Assembly (NCBI GenBank): GCA_030916665.1
Contig: JAUPWC010000137.1
Coordinates: forward strand, 1 to 22,596
DNA: 22,596 nt
Origin: Verrucomicrobiota bacterium
Lineage (GTDB): Bacteria; Verrucomicrobiota; Verrucomicrobiia; Opitutales; Opitutaceae
Direction of reading: 5' to 3'
Position 1 is the first letter of the stretch, and each line of letters begins with the position of its first letter. This document shows positions 7,848 through 15,611 of this stretch, one piece after another. The notes beneath the pieces were generated by a model. It ran no database searches and had not been told where the DNA came from. It saw nothing but the letters and a program-made list of their open reading frames with translations. The translations under genes were made by a program, and so were the position numbers.

Positions 7848-7865
7848 ACCGGAATCTCCGACGGA

Positions 7866-7934
7866 GGCTTGGCGAAATGGCGAAGCACGTCGCGGCGGCA
7901 TTTGGAAATGCCGCCCTACTGTTTCTGCCAAGCC
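7866..7934. repeat. Palindromic intergenic element with 10-bp central hairpin
   Basis: The outer arms GGCTTGGC (7866-7873) and GCCAAGCC (7927-7934) are perfect inverted copies. Inside them GGCGGCATTT (7894-7903) pairs with AAATGCCGCC (7906-7915) across a two-base loop. The element lies between the convergent 3' ends of the Sua5 gene and hisC and has no coding potential. It has the form of a small dispersed palindromic repeat. No T-run follows, so it is not a classical terminator, although it could protect or end both transcripts. Copy number elsewhere cannot be judged here. Confidence 0.6.
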
Positions 7935-7940
7935 ACCACA

Positions 7941-8040
7941 TCCCGTCGCTTCGCGCCACCCCTCTCCAGAGGGGATCCAAGCTTACGCCAATCCCGGTTT
8001 GAAATCCCCTCTCGTGAGGGGTGCCCGCAGGGCGGGGTGT
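7941..8040. repeat. Two REP-like units in opposite orientation
   Basis: On the minus strand, 7974-7941 reads CCCCTCT-GG-AGAGGGG, then TG, a GCG-rich short dyad and GGGATG. On the plus strand, 8006-8040 reads CCCCTC-TCGT-GAGGGG, then TG, the small hairpin GCCC-GCA-GGGC (8023-8033) and GGGGTG. The units share the same order: AT, a CCCCTC hairpin, TG, a second small dyad, then GGG(A/G)TGTG. They point away from each other with about 30 bp between, a REPIN-like arrangement. They fill the rest of the gap between the Sua5 gene and hisC. Confidence 0.6.
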
Positions 8041-8087
8041 GTTTGGAGTGCCCACCGCACCGGTCACACGACGCTCATAGAGCGCCG

Positions 8088-9179
8088 CTACAACACTGCT
8101 TTCAGCTCCGCCAGCAGCCGCTCGTTCTGCGCCTTGTTGCCGACGGTCACGCGCAGCCACTCGGGCAGGCCGTAGCCCTTCACGGGGCGCGTGATCACGC
8201 CCTTGCGCTGCAGGGCGTCAAAGACGGCCATGCCGTCACCCACTTTAACGAGCTGGAAGTTGCCGTGGCCGGGCACGAACTCGAGGTCCAGCGCCCTGAA
8301 GCCGGCGCTCAGCTGCGCCAAGCCGGCTTTGTTCTGGGCGAGGCAACGGTGCACGAATTCCTCGTCATCCAGCGCCGCGACCGCCGCGGCCGAGGCAATG
8401 GCGTTGACGTTGAAGGGCTGGCGCGCCCGCTGCACGATGGCGATGAGCTCCGGCGCGGCGTAACCGTAGCCGACGCGCAGCGAGGCGAGTCCGTAGATCT
8501 TGGAGAACGTGCGCAGGCCGATCACCTTGCGGCCCTCGGCGATGAACGGGCGCAGATCCGGCGGATTCTCCAGAAACTCGATGTAGGCCTCGTCCATCAC
8601 GAGGATGACGTGCGGCGGCAGCGCGCGGATGAGCGCGGCAATTTCCTCCGCGGTGTTCACCACGCCCGTGGGATTGGCCGGGCTGGCGAGGAACACGAGG
8701 CGGGTGTTCGGCGTGATCGCCGCCAGCAGCGCCGACGTGTCCTGTTTCAATCCCGGACCGAGCGGCACCTCGACCGGCTTGGCCCCGAACATCAGCGTCA
8801 CGAGCTTGTAAACCACGAAGGCCGACGCGTGCATCACGCACTCCTTGCCCGGCGACAGAAAAGCATGACCCAGCAGCTCGAGCAGCTCGTTGGAGCCGTC
8901 GCCGATGATGAACTGGTTCATCCCGAGCCCGTGCTTCTGCGCCAGCTTCTCGCGCAAGGCGTAGTAACCGCCGTCCGGGTAGAGATGCGCCTCCTGTAGC
9001 GCGCGCTGCGCGGCCGCGATCGCCTTGGGCGACGGACCGTGCGGATTCTCGTTGGACGCGAGCTTGATGATGCCCGCGGGATCGAGCCCGAGTTCGCGGG
9101 CGACGGTCTCGATGGGTTTACCCGGCTCATAGCTCGGTTGCGTGAGGATGCCGGGGTTGGCCAGCTCGGCGAAAGTCAT
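8088..9179 (-). CDS. hisC: Histidinol-phosphate aminotransferase
   Basis: The product is 363 residues, the usual length. It is a class II PLP-dependent aminotransferase converting imidazole-acetol phosphate and glutamate to histidinol phosphate and 2-oxoglutarate in histidine synthesis. The N-terminal block LASNENPHGPSPKA is typical of HisC. The PLP-binding set follows: SPANPTG, DEAYIEF, and RTFSKIYGLASLRVGY, where Lys227 forms the internal aldimine. Near the C-terminus EWLRVTVGNKAQNERLL supplies the substrate-carboxylate Arg. No other his genes are adjacent, so it is an orphan hisC here. Some HisC-like enzymes also act on aromatic amino acids, which cannot be excluded. The gene is convergent with the Sua5 gene across a repeat-rich gap. 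Confidence 0.93.
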   Translation of the reverse strand: MTFAELANPGILTQPSYEPGKPIETVARELGLDPAGIIKLASNENPHGPSPKAIAAAQRALQEAHLYPDGGYYALREKLAQKHGLGMNQFIIGDGSNELLELLGHAFLSPGKECVMHASAFVVYKLVTLMFGAKPVEVPLGPGLKQDTSALLAAITPNTRLVFLASPANPTGVVNTAEEIAALIRALPPHVILVMDEAYIEFLENPPDLRPFIAEGRKVIGLRTFSKIYGLASLRVGYGYAAPELIAIVQRARQPFNVNAIASAAAVAALDDEEFVHRCLAQNKAGLAQLSAGFRALDLEFVPGHGNFQLVKVGDGMAVFDALQRKGVITRPVKGYGLPEWLRVTVGNKAQNERLLAELKAVL

Positions 9180-9230
9180 GCCGCCAGACGATGCGTGGCG
9201 GCGCGCCGGTTCAAACCAAAATCAACCCGT

Positions 9231-9280
9231 AGGGCCAGTCTCTGACTGGCCGCTCGGGCGGCCGGTCGAAGACCGGCCCT
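9231..9280. repeat. Double-hairpin palindromic repeat (50 bp)
   Basis: Two adjacent hairpins have the same geometry: GGCCAGTC-TCT-GACTGGCC (9233-9251) and GGCCGGTC-GAA-GACCGGCC (9260-9278), each an 8-bp perfect stem with a 3-nt loop, joined by GCTCGGGC. The outer ends AGGGCC (9231-9236) and GGCCCT (9275-9280) also pair, so the whole unit is close to one long palindrome. It lies between the 3' end of the HAD gene and the 5' end of hisC, three bases from the ancestral HAD stop. It looks like a dispersed REP-type element and could act as a transcript-end structure. Confidence 0.7.
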
Positions 9281-9283
9281 CCT

Positions 9284-9340
9284 TCAGGTGGTCCGGCTCG
9301 GCACGCGCACGAACTGCATGCCGGCGGCTGCGGCAGCCTA
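9284..9340 (-). other. In-frame continuation of the HAD gene beyond its TAG stop
   Basis: After the TAG at 9338-9340, the same minus-strand frame runs for 18 sense codons to a TGA at 9284-9286. They encode AAAAAGMQFVRVPSRTT-like sequence. This is what a HAD phosphatase normally carries after motif IV (FEDA..GI.AA.AAGM..V). The homologous C-terminal helix and strand are therefore still present but cut off by one nonsense codon. Confidence 0.8.
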
Positions 9341-9877
9341 GAAACCGGGACCGGCGTCCTCGAACACCAGGCACTTCTCCGGCGACACACCCATTTTTTG
9401 CGCTGCGAGCAAAAACATGTCGGGCGCGGGCTTGCCGTGCGCCACGTCTTCGGGCGTCACGACCACCGGGAAAAGATCGGCGAGGTGCATGAGCTCGAGC
9501 GTTTTCTTCACGACCGGCTTCGGTCCGCCCGAGGCCACGCTCATGGGTTTGGCGCCGTGCAGCTTCCGGGCGAAATCCACGACCGGCTTGATGACCTTCA
9601 TCTCCGCCTGCATCTCCAGAAAGTATTCCTCCTTGTGGTGAAAAACCCAGTCCACGTCGATGGTCAGCCCGTAATGCTGGGCGAACACCGCGGCCACCTT
9701 CCGCGTCGGCATGCCACCGAGCGAGTAGAACAGTTCCTCGCTCAGCGTGCCCTTCAGCCCCGCCGCCTGCATGGCCTTGTCCCACGCGCGGTAATGGAGC
9801 GGCATGGTGTCCACCAGCGTGCCATCGCAGTCGAAGATGTAGCCGGCAAAGTCGCCGGACGGGATGTCGAGTTTCAT
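9338..9877 (-). CDS. HAD-superfamily phosphatase/beta-phosphoglucomutase-like, C-terminus cut by in-frame TAG
   Basis: The product is 179 residues from the ATG at 9877 (MKLDIPSGDFAGYIFDCDGTL); a longer start at 9916 adds a non-conserved stretch. All four HAD motifs are visible: FDCDGTLVDT with Asp16 nucleophile and Asp18 acid/base, SVASGG (motif II Ser), HGKPAPDMF (motif III Lys) and VFEDAGPG (motif IV). The helical cap with GGMPTRKV matches the beta-phosphoglucomutase subfamily, which handles sugar phosphates. The frame then hits TAG where family members read I-E-A-A, and the expected tail continues in frame to 9284; the full product would be about 197 residues. It may be a recent pseudogene, a truncated but active enzyme (catalytic motifs are complete), or a readthrough gene. 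A sequencing error is possible, although two bases differ from the expected ATCGAG. Confidence 0.8.
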   Translation of the reverse strand: MKLDIPSGDFAGYIFDCDGTLVDTMPLHYRAWDKAMQAAGLKGTLSEELFYSLGGMPTRKVAAVFAQHYGLTIDVDWVFHHKEEYFLEMQAEMKVIKPVVDFARKLHGAKPMSVASGGPKPVVKKTLELMHLADLFPVVVTPEDVAHGKPAPDMFLLAAQKMGVSPEKCLVFEDAGPGF

Positions 9878-9955
9878 GCAGAACGGCCAGCGAAGCACCG
9901 ACCACGCCACCCGCAACGCCTAATTCCGCCGCCGCACGCGGCGACGCAGCCATCG

Positions 9956-9993
9956 TTGACGCCACGTCACCCGGCGCTCAGTTAATTATTATT
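9956..9993 (+). promoter_or_regulatory. Possible promoter with AT-rich -10 region abutting the SDR start
   Basis: TTGACG (9956-9961) is a 5/6 -35 match. An AT-only tract TTAATTATTATT (9982-9993) runs directly into the ATG at 9994 and is the only such tract in the surrounding GC-rich sequence. Spacing to the best -10 (GTTAAT, 9981-9986) is 19 bp, longer than ideal. Transcription would begin at or near the start codon, giving a leaderless mRNA. Confidence 0.35.
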
Positions 9994-10767
9994 ATGAGCA
10001 AGCTTCTCGGCAAACGCGCCCTCGTCACCGCCGGCGCCCAAGGCATCGGTCTCGCCATCGCCCGGCAGTTGCTGGAGGCCGGCTGCGACGTGTTCGTCCA
10101 CTACCGCAGCAGCGCCGACGGCGCGCGCAGCCTCGAAGCCGAGGCGAAAAAACTCGGACGCCGCTACGCCCACGCCAGCGCGGACCTGACGGAAACCGAG
10201 GGCTGCGAGGCGCTGGTCGCCGCCGCGGGGCAATTCCTCGGCGGACTCGACGTGCTCATCAACAACGCCGGCTCGCTTGTCGCCCGCAAGAGCCTCGTCG
10301 AGGCCGACGACGCCTTCTGGGCCGAGGTCATGTCGCTCAACCTTGGCAGCCTGCGACGGGTCACGCGCGCCGCCCTGCCCCACCTCATCGCCGCAGCGAA
10401 GACCGGCGGCGGTGCGAGCATCGTCAACCTCTCCTCGCTCGCCGGGCGCAAGGGCGGCCACGCCGGCTCGCTCGTCTATTCCACCGCCAAGGGCGCCATC
10501 CTCACCTTCACGCGCTCGCTCGCCAGCGAGGTCGGCCCACAGGGCGTGCGGGTCAACGCCCTCGCCCCCGGCCTGATCCTCGGCACGAGCTTCCACAACA
10601 CGCACACGACCAAGCAATCGGCCGACGCCACCATCGCCGGCATCCCGCTGGGACGCGGCGGCAGCGCCGAGGACGTCGCCCGTGCGGCAGTCTATCTCGC
10701 CAGCGAATACGACGGCTTCATCACCGGCGCCACGCTCGACATCAACGGCGGCGTTTACGGCTGCTGA
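9994..10767 (+). CDS. Short-chain dehydrogenase/reductase (SDR) family oxidoreductase
   Basis: The product is 257 residues, the usual classical-SDR length. The Rossmann glycine motif is TAGAQGIG (a variant of TGxxxGxG) near residue 12. NNAG is present, the catalytic Ser lies in NLSS (about 148), and Tyr162-Ser-Thr-Ala-Lys166 forms YxxxK. The C-terminal DINGGVYGC is typical of the FabG/gluconate-dehydrogenase-like group. The cofactor should be NAD(P)H; after strand beta-2 the HYRSS segment has an Arg often seen in NADP users. The substrate is not deducible: sugar, acyl or alcohol carbonyls are all possible. The gene starts in the gap upstream of the HAD gene (divergent) and its 3' end overlaps arsJ tail to tail by 13 bp. 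No link to arsenic is implied, because it lies on the opposite strand. Confidence 0.88.
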   Translation: MSKLLGKRALVTAGAQGIGLAIARQLLEAGCDVFVHYRSSADGARSLEAEAKKLGRRYAHASADLTETEGCEALVAAAGQFLGGLDVLINNAGSLVARKSLVEADDAFWAEVMSLNLGSLRRVTRAALPHLIAAAKTGGGASIVNLSSLAGRKGGHAGSLVYSTAKGAILTFTRSLASEVGPQGVRVNALAPGLILGTSFHNTHTTKQSADATIAGIPLGRGGSAEDVARAAVYLASEYDGFITGATLDINGGVYGC

Positions 10768-11966
10768 GATCCACGGTCCGTGCGTCGCGGCAAGGCCAGC
10801 GCCACGCTTGCCGCGAGCACCGCGAAGACCACGGTGCCCCAGAGGCAGCCGGCGAGCCCGGCGGCCTGATACAGCACGCCCGAGAGCAGGCAGCCGACGA
10901 GCCGGCCGCCGGCGTTGGCCATGTAGTAGAAGCCGACGTTCAGCGCGACCTTGTCGCCGTCGGTGTAGTCGAGAATCAGGTAGGAATGGACGGCGGAGTT
11001 CAGGGCGAACACCGCGCCGAAGAGCGCCAGTCCGCCCACGATGACGCCGCCCGCCGGCAACCCGGCCATCAGGCCGAGCGGAATCGCGGCCGAAACCGCG
11101 GCCAGCACGAACGCGCTGCCCGCCGCCGTGCCGCCCGCCGGCGCCCGCCCGCGCAGGATGGCCGGGGCCGCACCCTGGATGATGCCGTAACCGATGACCC
11201 AGCAGGCCATGAAGGTGCCGACCTGCCCAAAACCCCAACCCAGCACGCCGCGCAAAAACACCGGCACGCCGACGACGAACCAGATGTCTCGCGCCCCGAA
11301 GAGGAAGAAGCGCGCCAGACAAAGCACGTTGATCTCACGGCTCTTCGCGAACAGGTCGCGCCAGCCCGCCTTGGCCTTCGCCTTGCCCAGCTCACGCGGC
11401 AACGTAAGCCACGATCCGAGCCAGACGGCGGCCAACGCACCGGCCATGATCCAAAGCGCGCCCTTGAAACCGGCGGTCGCCAGCAGGAATCCGCCCAGGA
11501 AGAAGCCCGCGCCTTTGAGCGCGTTCTTCGATCCCGTCAGCACCGCCACCCAGCGAAAGAGCGCACCTTTCTCATCCGCCGGCACGAGCACCTTGATCGC
11601 GCTCTTGGAACTCATCTTCGTCAGGTCCTTCGCGATGCCCGACAGCGCCTGCGAGAGCATGACCCACGCGACGGAGAGCCGCTCCGGCCATTGCGGGTCC
11701 AGCAGCGACAGCAATCCCAGCGCCGCGACCTGCAACGCCAGTCCCGCCACGAGCGTCACCCGCAACCCCAGACGCGACGCGATCCAGCCGCCGAGCAGAT
11801 TCGTGACAATCCCGAAGAACTCGTAGAGCAGAAACAGGAATGCCAGCGTCACCGGCGAATAGCCGAGGTTGAAGAAGTGCAGCAGCACCAGCATCCGCAG
11901 CGCCCCGTCCGTGAGCGTGAAACCCCAGTAGGCGCCGGTGACGATGCTGTAGTTGCGCAGGTTCAC
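10755..11966 (-). CDS. arsJ: Organoarsenical efflux MFS transporter ArsJ
   Basis: The product is 403 residues from a GTG at 11966, 16 bp after the GAPDH stop. ArsJ is an inner-membrane MFS permease that exports 1-arseno-3-phosphoglycerate, which hydrolyses outside to arsenate. Recognition rests on the conserved N-terminus (RNYSIVTGAYWGFTLTDGAL), on FLFLLYEFFGIVTNLLGGW (residues 44-61) and on the family hallmark SGIAKDLTKMSSKSAIK (109-125). These are followed by GSKNALKGAGFFLGG and multiple hydrophobic segments, roughly 10-12 transmembrane helices. It directly follows an ArsJ-type GAPDH and arsR, the diagnostic neighbourhood. It is the last gene of the operon, and its 3' end overlaps the SDR gene on the other strand by 13 bp, leaving no separate terminator. 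The identification is strong from sequence and context together. Confidence 0.95.
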   Translation of the reverse strand: MNLRNYSIVTGAYWGFTLTDGALRMLVLLHFFNLGYSPVTLAFLFLLYEFFGIVTNLLGGWIASRLGLRVTLVAGLALQVAALGLLSLLDPQWPERLSVAWVMLSQALSGIAKDLTKMSSKSAIKVLVPADEKGALFRWVAVLTGSKNALKGAGFFLGGFLLATAGFKGALWIMAGALAAVWLGSWLTLPRELGKAKAKAGWRDLFAKSREINVLCLARFFLFGARDIWFVVGVPVFLRGVLGWGFGQVGTFMACWVIGYGIIQGAAPAILRGRAPAGGTAAGSAFVLAAVSAAIPLGLMAGLPAGGVIVGGLALFGAVFALNSAVHSYLILDYTDGDKVALNVGFYYMANAGGRLVGCLLSGVLYQAAGLAGCLWGTVVFAVLAASVALALPRRTDRGSQQP

Positions 11967-11982
11967 GAAGTGGGCCGGCCGC

Positions 11983-13002
<1,020 letters not shown>

Positions 13003-13018
13003 GCGAAAGGGAAACGGT

Positions 13019-13387
13019 TCAGCCGCGGGTGGCCGGGGCACAGCCGCAGCCCGCCCCGGACGGCGGTTGCGGGGCGAGCTTCTTCAACCGGGCGAGGTCG
13101 CGGCGGAAAACCGGGTTTTCGCGCGCGCAGTCCTGTAGGCAGGCGAGGTTCGCGCGCAGTTCGGGCGATGGCTTGGCCGGCAGCGCATAGATCATCCACT
13201 TGCCCTCGCGCTCGCCGGTCACAAGGCCGCGCTCGCGCAAGTAGGCAAGGTGCTTGGATATCTTCACCTGCGGCTCGTCGAGCACCGCCTGAAAATGACA
13301 CACGCACAGCGGCCCCTGCCCCAGCACGTGCAGCAGGCGCAGACGGGTCACGTCGCACAGGCACTCGTAGATCTCAACCAGCTCCAT
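13019..13387 (-). CDS. arsR: ArsR/SmtB-family arsenic-responsive repressor
   Basis: The product is 122 residues. The ATG at 13387 was preferred over a TTG at 13423 because the longer version would translate the operator palindrome. The fold is a winged [18 protein letters not shown], the recognition region [19 protein letters not shown], then the wing [12 protein letters not shown]. The CVC pair (Cys28, Cys30) in GPLCVCHF matches the As(III)-binding site in the DNA-binding helix region of classical ArsR (ELCVC). Extra cysteines lie at Cys9 and Cys11, at Cys83 and Cys87 (ACLQDC) and at Cys114 and Cys116 (GCGC). It should repress its own operon and release DNA on binding trivalent arsenic or antimony. 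The three-gene operon contains no arsenate reductase, so the inducer must come from another reductase or be a different species. The 214 bp between it and the helicase gene shows only its promoter. Confidence 0.93.
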   Translation of the reverse strand: MELVEIYECLCDVTRLRLLHVLGQGPLCVCHFQAVLDEPQVKISKHLAYLRERGLVTGEREGKWMIYALPAKPSPELRANLACLQDCARENPVFRRDLARLKKLAPQPPSGAGCGCAPATRG

Positions 13388-13393
13388 GCTCGT

Positions 13394-13423
13394 CTCATAT
13401 TCCCTTTTGGGAATATGTTTCAA
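13394..13423 (-). promoter_or_regulatory. Promoter and ArsR operator of the arsR-gap-arsJ operon
   Basis: On the minus strand, TTGAAA (13423-13418; 5/6 of the -35 consensus) is followed by an 18-bp spacer and TATGAG (13399-13394; 4/6 of the -10). The perfect palindrome CATATTCCC-N4-GGGAATATG (13396-13417) fills the spacer and overlaps the -10, an ideal place for a repressor. The predicted transcription start falls on about 13387, the A of the arsR ATG, so the mRNA would be leaderless. The palindrome is seen; assignment to ArsR is inferred from position. Confidence 0.78.
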
Positions 13424-13601
13424 GCCCCGAAAGCCTCGTTACCCACTTGTTACCTCGAAACGCAATCGCCCGGCCGAGCGCACCCATGACACAAGCCGGA
13501 AAGCACGGAACCCTCTATCCGACCGTCGGTGGCCTGACCCCGGGGCATCCGCTTCATCATTCCTGCCAGGCGTGGAGAGGCCCGTGCTACCCGGGGTGGC
13601 C

Positions 13602-15071
13602 TCAGCGCCGGCCGCCGCGGGAGAGGCGGCTCTTCGGTTTTTCGGGCGCGGCCGCCGGCATGCCGCCGCCGTCGAAGATGCCGGAGTAGGTGTAATTGAA
13701 ACCCTCGATCTTCTTCCACGGGATGCTCTGGCTGATGAAGCGCTCGATGCTGCGCGCGTCGCGCCAGGTTTCCTCGGTCACGAGCGTGAAGGCGTCGCCG
13801 GTCTTTTGCGCACGGCCGGTGCGGCCGATGCGATGCACGTAGTCCTCGGGATTCTCCGGCACGTCGAAGTTGATGACGTGCGAGACGTCGGCGATGTCGA
13901 GGCCGCGGGCGGCGATGTCGGTGGCGACCAGCACCTCATGCTTGCCGGACTTGAAGCCCTTGAGCGCGTCCACGCGCTCCTGCTGGCTGCGGTCGGAGTG
14001 CATGACGGCGCAGGTGTGCCCGGCCTGCTTGAGGCGGCTGGCCACGTAGTCGGCACCACTCTTGGTGCGGGAGAAGATGATGACGCTGTGGTATTGGGTC
14101 TGCTCGAGCAGATGCACGAGCAGGTCGAACTTCTGCGCCTGCACGACCGGGTAGAAGGCGTGCGTGATGGTCTCGGCCGTCGAACGCTCGCGGGCGACGG
14201 AGATCTTGAACGGGTCGCGCAGCGCCCAAGCGGCGAGCTGCTCGATCTCGGGCGGCAGCGTGGCGGTGAAGAAGAGCGTCTGGCGGGTCTTCGGGATCTT
14301 GGCCACGATGCGCTTCACGTCGGGCAGAAAGCCCATGTCCAGCATGCGGTCCACCTCGTCGAGCACCAGCACCTCGACCTTGTCGAGGCGGATTTCGTTC
14401 TGCTCCATGTAATCAAGCAGGCGGCCGGGCGTGGCGACGATGGTGTCGGGCCGGCGGGCGAGCTCCTCGCGCTGTTTGCCGTAGCCAACGCCGCCGTAGA
14501 TCACGGTCGTGCGCAGGTCGGTGAACTTGGAATACTCCTTGAACGACTCCTCGACCTGCAGCGCGAGCTCGCGCGTCGGCTCGAGCACGAGGCAGCGGAG
14601 ACCGGCGCCGTGCGCACCGAGACGCTGGAGAATCGGCAGGGAAAACGCCGCGGTCTTGCCGGTGCCGGTCTGGGCGGAACCGATGACGTCCTTGCCCGAC
14701 AGCACGACGGGGATGGCCTGGGTCTGGATGGGTGTGGGATTTTCGTAACCCTTCTGCTGCACGGCGTAGGCGATGCGGTCACCGAGGCCGAGGGCGGTGA
14801 AGGAGGTGTCCAGCTTCGGCACCTCGGGCAGTGGCTTGGGCGTGTGGGCGGCGGGAGCTGGGTGCGCCGCAGGAGCGGCCCGGGGGGCGGACGAAGCGGG
14901 CTTGGGCGCGTCGCTGCGCGGCCCCTTTTTCTCGTGGCGCGGGCGCTGGTCGCGTCCGCCGCTGCGGCCGGATTTGGCGAGATGCGCCGGATGCGCGGGA
15001 CGGGCGGATTCAGTGCGCTTGGAACCGCCCTTGAAGGTTTCGGTGATCTTGGAAATGAGCTTACGGAGCAT
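13602..15071 (-). CDS. DEAD-box-type ATP-dependent RNA helicase (DEVD variant)
   Basis: The product is 489 residues. I chose the ATG at 15071 ([16 protein letters not shown]); a TTG 48 bp upstream is less likely. Residues about 20-82 form a basic, Ala/Pro/His-rich disordered region. The helicase core follows: Q motif [11 protein letters not shown], Walker A AQTGTGKT (133-140), PTRELA, TPGRL, the Walker B box as DEVD (238-241) instead of DEAD, FTAT (268-271) replacing [20 protein letters not shown] and HRIGRTGR (413-420). A short basic C-terminal tail ends SRLSRGGRR. The domain order and the phrase [20 protein letters not shown] place it near RhlE-type helicases, which remodel rRNA or mRNA structure in ribosome assembly and cold response. 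The DEVD and TAT substitutions are conservative. It lies upstream of arsR on the same strand with a 214-bp gap holding the ars promoter, so it is a separate unit. Confidence 0.92.
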   Translation of the reverse strand: MLRKLISKITETFKGGSKRTESARPAHPAHLAKSGRSGGRDQRPRHEKKGPRSDAPKPASSAPRAAPAAHPAPAAHTPKPLPEVPKLDTSFTALGLGDRIAYAVQQKGYENPTPIQTQAIPVVLSGKDVIGSAQTGTGKTAAFSLPILQRLGAHGAGLRCLVLEPTRELALQVEESFKEYSKFTDLRTTVIYGGVGYGKQREELARRPDTIVATPGRLLDYMEQNEIRLDKVEVLVLDEVDRMLDMGFLPDVKRIVAKIPKTRQTLFFTATLPPEIEQLAAWALRDPFKISVARERSTAETITHAFYPVVQAQKFDLLVHLLEQTQYHSVIIFSRTKSGADYVASRLKQAGHTCAVMHSDRSQQERVDALKGFKSGKHEVLVATDIAARGLDIADVSHVINFDVPENPEDYVHRIGRTGRAQKTGDAFTLVTEETWRDARSIERFISQSIPWKKIEGFNYTYSGIFDGGGMPAAAPEKPKSRLSRGGRR

Positions 15072-15140
15072 GTCGGAAAGCGTAGCTTCACGCCCTGCCG
15101 GGGCTTTGCAACTCCGCAAAACAACCTGGCGCCGACGCCC

Positions 15141-15521
15141 TCAATCCAACTCGCAGCGGATCTTGTCCAGCAGGGTCAGCGACAGCTCCTGGTCGCCCAC
15201 GACGCCCATGCGGATCTCGATCTTGGTCAGGCGGTCCGTGACTTTATTCCGCTGGATTTCCACGCGCTTGTCCAGGGCGGTGCGGTGGACGAGCTTCGCG
15301 TCGAGGCCGCTTTTGCGCTGGTCGATCTTGGCAAACTCCAGCTTTTCGAGCGCCCGCTGGGCCGCGGCGTAGGCGGGGTCGAGTTCGGGCTCCACGCGGG
15401 AGGCCAGATCACCGCGCACATAGGCCACGGCACCGGCGCCCACCGCAATGGCGGCCACGACGACGCAACCGCTCAGCCACGGCAGGGCGGCCAGCAATCC
15501 GATCACGGCCGCGACACGCAT
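15141..15521 (-). CDS. Small lipoprotein, DUF3568-like
   Basis: The product is 126 residues from the ATG at 15521; a GTG directly before it (15524) is also possible. A lipoprotein signal ends at LSGC with lipidated Cys19. A Gly/Ala/Val-rich segment follows (VVVAAIAVGAGAVAYVRGDL), the pattern of DUF3568 proteins. The rest is a basic/acidic alpha-beta stretch with AYAAAQRALEKLEF and RLTKIEIRMGVVGD; the latter resembles a small module that handles trigonal repeats of charged residues. The function of this family is unknown; a cell-envelope location is likely. It lies 69 bp upstream of the helicase gene and 90 bp downstream of the histidine kinase gene, all on the minus strand, so the three could be transcribed together. 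No hairpin terminator is seen between them. Confidence 0.75.
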   Translation of the reverse strand: MRVAAVIGLLAALPWLSGCVVVAAIAVGAGAVAYVRGDLASRVEPELDPAYAAAQRALEKLEFAKIDQRKSGLDAKLVHRTALDKRVEIQRNKVTDRLTKIEIRMGVVGDQELSLTLLDKIRCELD

Positions 15522-15611
15522 CACCCGTTAAACCGGGAAGCGACGGCAGGAATCGTTCATGGCGGTTCATTACCACCGCGATCTCCGTTTGTGCTGAAAA
15601 TGCCCGTAAAA

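Noticed and set aside
7866..8040. A CRISPR array or riboswitch in the repeat-rich gap
   Set aside because: There are no evenly spaced direct repeats with unique spacers, no cas genes, and the gap lies between two gene 3' ends rather than in a leader.
9994..10767. The SDR as a member of the arsenic operon
   Set aside because: It is on the opposite strand, convergent with arsJ by a 13-bp overlap, and has no arsenic-related features.
13485..13601. A possible small plus-strand gene (MTQAGKHGTLYPTVGG) between arsR and the helicase
   Set aside because: It has no in-frame stop before the helicase antisense region, no family match and no ribosome site. The stretch is better explained as the helicase 3' flank and ars upstream region.
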